This document shows positions 30,151 to 33,455 of a stretch of DNA of 33,455 nt, one piece after another. Source of the stretch: Chara braunii (taxonomy: Eukaryota; Streptophyta; Charophyceae; Charales; Characeae); contig BFEA01000519.1 in assembly GCA_003427395.1 (NCBI GenBank), forward strand, positions 594,710-628,164, in the 5' to 3' direction. The notes beneath the pieces were generated by a model. The model searched no databases and was not told where the DNA came from. It saw only the letters and a program-made list of their open reading frames with translations. Each line of letters starts with the position of its first letter. The first letter of the stretch is position 1. A program made the translations under genes and the position numbers.

Positions 30151-30289
30151 GTGAAATTAGCGGGATTATCATTGGGTCACCTTACCAAACACGACAGACG
30201 TAGGGCGACCGAGAGATCTCGGGACTATCGATGGGTCAACGGTCATTTGGAGAAACGTAAAACTAACGGATCGGGTTCGTGGTTGACGG

Positions 30290-31511
30290 TTCCCCATCCA
30301 TTCTAGAGATATGATTGCATCCGATCTGCTCAAGAAGAACAGGCCGCTCATTTCGCGATACGTGTCACAGAGGCAACGGTAGATCAGAACCGATTGTTCT
30401 GGTCCAATATACGAGATGATGTCAAATACATTGTCGCTAACTGTCTGGTCTGTGCCGCTGATCGCGCCCCTATACGGGCACCAAACACGATCGTACCAAC
30501 GGAAGAAGAGTGTCCTTTCCAGCGAGTCAATATGGACACGACAAAAATCGACGTGCCACCTGGCCCAAACCGCTGTGAATATTCTATCCTGTTAGTATTA
30601 ATAGACCATTTTTCCAAGTACATCGAAGTCTATCCCTGTAAGACCCGAAAAGCGGCAGAAATAGCCACATACATCGAACGTTTCCTCTATACCCATCTAG
30701 ATACGGAAGAAATTCTGACCGACAATGGGTCTGAATTTAAGGGTGAGGTAGAAGAACTGCTTGCGCGAAGGGGCGTCACGCTCCGACATACGGCACCCCA
30801 CGTGTCCTAGTCGAACGGGTTGGCCGAAAATGCCAACCGTATGATTAAAACTGCCCTTCGCAGGAACTTAGCGGCACACGACACGCGTCCTTGGCCCGAG
30901 ATCGTATATCACATCGTCGGGATCCACCGGGCCACCCCTCACGAATCCACGGGGTTTACCCCTTTTCAACTTCGAACTAATAGCCTCCCCTGTGTCGACT
31001 ATCGGGGTAACTCGAAAATTGCCAAAGCAGGGGGTAGAGGCACGCATGCAACTCTTAAGGCTAAGGCCAAAAGGTACACCGAATTAATGGAACGGGTCGT
31101 CCCGAAGCTAACCCGAAAAAGGCAAAGGATGACCGAATTGGCCCACGGTAGACAGGTCAGTAGCTACGAGGCTCGGAATGGAAATGTTGGGCCCCAACAT
31201 CAATATAAATTAGGGGACGTAGTGCAGGTATGTAAATGTGCACGCGACCAGAAACTCGTCCCAAGTTTTCTGGTTGTTTTCGCATTGTCGAGCTTGGACC
31301 CAACAACGCCAACACGGTGCGCATCGCACCTGAGGCTAGTGCCAGCCATAGCTCTGTCCCCATCGTCTGGCATATCTCCTACCTTCGTCTTCTTCCTCCT
31401 TCTGATCTCCCTCCCTCTTCTTCCTCGGAAAGCGAGGAGAACGACGACGATCTAACTCTCTCTCCTCTTTCTCCCTCTTGTCCTTCGTCCTCCTCTCCGA
31501 CCTCGCCATGA
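30290..31511 (+). pseudogene. Gypsy integrase with GPY/F-type C-terminus
   Basis: Zinc-binding N-terminus with degraded His pair and VANCLVCAADRAP. DDE core: Asp in NMDTTKID (30535-30537), Asp in LTDNGSEF (30721-30723), Glu in GLAENANRM (30826-30828), with 34 residues between the second Asp and Glu, one fewer than usual. TAG at 30808-30810 replaces Gln of the (P)QSNG motif. After a basic helix, QYKLGDVVQV and, past a one-base deletion near 31262, FSGCFRIVELGPNN and VWHISYLRL form the GPY/F module. The frame ends in a Ser/Asp-rich tail at TGA 31509-31511, overlapping the next ATG. No chromodomain is visible. Confidence 0.8.
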
Positions 31512-31990
31512 GTTTCATCACGGAGCAGGTTCTTGACGAACAACTATTGCAGCCCCGTGGCCACATCTCATAGATCCGACAAGTTTGTCATCCTCGACTC
31601 AATACGGATCTTCGGCGTTTGGCGCAATTTTTCTGCGACGTGGGTATCTGTGCCGCCGCCATTTTTCGAATCAAGGGGAGTCCTCACGCAGTAGTATTTG
31701 CGGAGGTAATCGCAGTTCATCGGCGAGCGGCTCCCAGAACGAGCTACGTCACCACGGTCGCGGCGTTCAGCGGCGACATCAGCTTGGTCAATCTGCAAAG
31801 GCATACCGCGATCTTGACTTCACTGCGCGAGTGGACGGAGCAGGTGTCCAACGTGTGGCAGCACGTTCTCGCCCGACCTGGGCACAATCTCATCCCGACC
31901 TTTGCGCCGGATCTTGGCGACATCCGCCGTTCTCCGCTCGATCGGCCAGTTGTGATTCCCACCCTTGTCCCCTTCCCACATCCCCAATGA
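31508..31990 (+). pseudogene. Post-integrase ORF-A, unknown
   Basis: The ATG (31508-31510) overlaps the pol stop as ATGA. MSFITEQVLDEQLLQPRGHI, TAG at 31571-31573, then an open frame to TGA 31988-31990: 160 codons plus stop. The middle holds LRRLAQFFCDVGICAAAIF and VNLQRHTAILTSLREWTEQV, a plausible helical region. I recognise no domain, membrane span or signal peptide. Because of its place after integrase it could be an accessory or env-position gene. Confidence 0.5.
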
Positions 31991-32676
31991 ACCACGCCAA
32001 TCCTCTCGCCCCTCTCTCTATCTTGGGTCTCCCCTCTCTCTTCCCCACCTTCTGGCAATCCGATCTTCATCCTTCTCTTTCCTTCTCATTCGAGCCTCTT
32101 TCAGTCCCTCTTATCACTCCTAGGCATTGGCGGCTGTGGCGCGAAAATTTTGAGGAGCTGTCTTTTTGCTTGGCCAGAGTGCAGGTGACGTGGACGCAGA
32201 CCGGCGAGCATCCTGCGTGGATCGAAAATCCGGAGCTGCTAATCATCCAAGCTTGGAGGACTAACGTGGAGGGCGATCTTCTTGGCTTTCTCTTTGGATC
32301 GGTACGGCTGGGGCGCCGCCAGCTGATTGCACAGGAGCTCATCGCGCCGATCGTGCAGTTAGCGGACGATCTCTCGCCCGACATCTATTCACAGAGTGAC
32401 GACAATCCTGCTCCGCATGTTCTCGAGCGGTCATTAGATCCATATCTTCAGTGGACTGCGTGCTTGGAGGAGCGCAGGGACGAAGACATGCTGCCGTCGC
32501 GGCAGGAGTATCTGAAGCCGTATGATATCATCCCTCACGCCTTCTATCCGAGGGCAGAGGAAGTGGTGATCGACGACGACGACGAGGAGGATGAAGACGA
32601 GGAAACATCGGAGGAGGGAAGCTATAGCGAATATAGCGAGGGCGAGCTGAGTGAAGGAGAAGAGGAGGAAGAATAA
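31987..32676 (+). CDS. Post-integrase ORF-B, acidic protein, unknown
   Basis: The ATG (31987-31989) overlaps the ORF-A stop as ATGA. 229 residues: a hydrophobic/Pro-rich start (PLAPLSILGLPSLFP), then HWRLWRENFEELSFCLARV, VTWTQTGEHPAWIENPELLI, RRQLIAQELIAPIVQLADD and QEYLKPYDIIPHAFYP. It ends in a strongly acidic tail of Asp and Glu runs. It is uninterrupted, unlike the rest of the element. After TAA 32674-32676 the same frame stays open to 32901 (ALPEEPTRTGTEAEDSEAAR), so the full protein may once have been longer. An in-frame upstream start at 31585 is an artefact over ORF-A. Confidence 0.55.
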   Translation: MNHANPLAPLSILGLPSLFPTFWQSDLHPSLSFSFEPLSVPLITPRHWRLWRENFEELSFCLARVQVTWTQTGEHPAWIENPELLIIQAWRTNVEGDLLGFLFGSVRLGRRQLIAQELIAPIVQLADDLSPDIYSQSDDNPAPHVLERSLDPYLQWTACLEERRDEDMLPSRQEYLKPYDIIPHAFYPRAEEVVIDDDDEEDEDEETSEEGSYSEYSEGELSEGEEEEE

Positions 32677-32863
32677 ACCAGATATGACTGGGAAGCCTTG
32701 CCGGAGGAACCGACGCGCACGGGAACGGAGGCGGAAGATTCGGAAGCGGCACGAAAGCGCGAAGAAATTGCCACCGGGAAGCACCAACTAGAGTTCGCCA
32801 GCGAAGCCAGCCTGCACATCAGCAACGATCCAACCAGAGATCCGGAGCCGCCAAAGCCCGAAG

Positions 32864-33079
32864 ATGGCGACCCTGCAGCCGCCACCTCAAGTACCGTGTG
32901 ACGGAGACGGAGCCGATCCCCCTCCTCCCCCAGCCCCACCCGTCCCTCAGTTCGTCAACGTACAGATGCGGGCGATAGGCCTTCGTCCTCGAGCAGATCC
33001 GCATCCCCGTCCCCTTCCCTCCCCATCCCTTCCTCCCCCATCTCTTCCGCGACTTCTACTCTACCCGCCTACTCGCTAA
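32864..33079 (+). CDS. Pro-rich ORF-C, unknown
   Basis: ATG at 32864 begins MATLQPPPQVPCDGDGAD, a 71-residue Pro/Arg-rich frame overlapping the 3' end of extended ORF-B by 38 bases. Composition is low-complexity, so coding status is doubtful. Beyond 33079 to the window end only short frames occur. No 3' LTR or polypurine tract is recognised before 33455; the element may continue outside. Confidence 0.25.
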   Translation: MATLQPPPQVPCDGDGADPPPPPAPPVPQFVNVQMRAIGLRPRADPHPRPLPSPSLPPPSLPRLLLYPPTR

Positions 33080-33455
33080 CGTCTATCCCCACGCATCCCT
33101 TCAACCCGTTGCCCCCACGTTCTGCTGGCATATCCTGCTGTTCAGCGCTGCCTGGCCATGATGCAACGTGGTAGAAGTCTACTGCGTAGCCATCGGGACA
33201 ATCCCCGCTTGTCGCCACTTCGAGTTCTTTCGAGCGGCGTTTTTCCGCACCCTCTCCTCCTTCTATCGTGACTACCTCGCTTCCCTCCGCACCGGATCAT
33301 CCGATATGAGGAGCTTCCGGTAACGATGGAAGGGATGAATCGCTTCCTACCCCCACTTCCTCCTCGTCGTCCCCGTGAAATCCCCTCCATGTACCGCCTC
33401 TATTGGCCAATTCCAACTAGGAGGTAGGTCCCGTGACTATCTCTTCTCTCCCCCC

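Noticed and set aside
27975-31573. TAG reassigned to Gln, as in some ulvophyte algae
   Set aside because: GS ends with TAG at the expected family length and a second TAG follows two codons later. LTR, LINE and PLE stops are mainly TGA. Methylation decay explains the gypsy TAGs better.

Overview
The window is a repeat-dominated piece of a streptophyte (green plant lineage) nuclear genome. The only intact conventional gene is a plant-type cytosolic glutamine synthetase (17106-18176, minus). The rest is nested, decaying transposable elements, microsatellites, low-complexity sequence and a 595-base assembly gap (16049-16643). A charophyte alga such as Chara is my best guess. It rests on the GS type and on the Gag-like ORF at 12693-13910 resembling charophycean repeat proteins I recall, and I could not check it.

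Layout. 1-2340: degenerate, N-rich, repeat-like DNA. 2985-5050: an isolated (solo) Ty3-type LTR. 5148-6990: an L1-like LINE with inverted halves. 7001-9195: small fold-back, poly(A) and U6 snRNA-derived insertions, ending in a LINE 3' fragment. 9196-14567: a Penelope-like element (PLE) on the minus strand, with pseudo-LTRs and a 12-bp target duplication, inserted into that LINE fragment. 14580-16048: LINE/SINE tails and simple repeats. 17106-18176: GS. 18470-21250: microsatellite, fold-back repeats, a U6 fossil, an inverted-repeat element and a tRNA-derived SINE. About 21890-23793: a second, diverged LTR. About 24490-33455: a Ty3/gypsy element on the plus strand, with a 5' LTR that carries a 518-bp MITE, a primer-binding site, Gag-Pro remnant, RT, RNase H, a PHD-like finger, integrase, and further ORFs running to the window edge.

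Main results. (1) The PLE has the permuted order (N-terminal GIY-YIG, CxC linker, C-terminal RT) of the Chlamys/Naiad type. A Gag-like segment with a CCHC knuckle, basic region and SAP-like motif lies upstream in the same frame as the nuclease, with no Met between them. (2) All three LTRs carry the remains of one previously unrecognised ORF about 1 kb downstream of the TATA box; the substitution pattern shows it once coded for protein. (3) In the gypsy element the end of pol, ORF-A and ORF-B are joined by two successive ATGA stop/start overlaps, and a C4HC3 PHD-like finger precedes the integrase. (4) Most stops in the gypsy element are TAG where Gln is expected, as CHG-methylation decay would produce.

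None of the transposon genes is intact: all have frameshifts and stops. GS is full length, CpG-rich and intronless.
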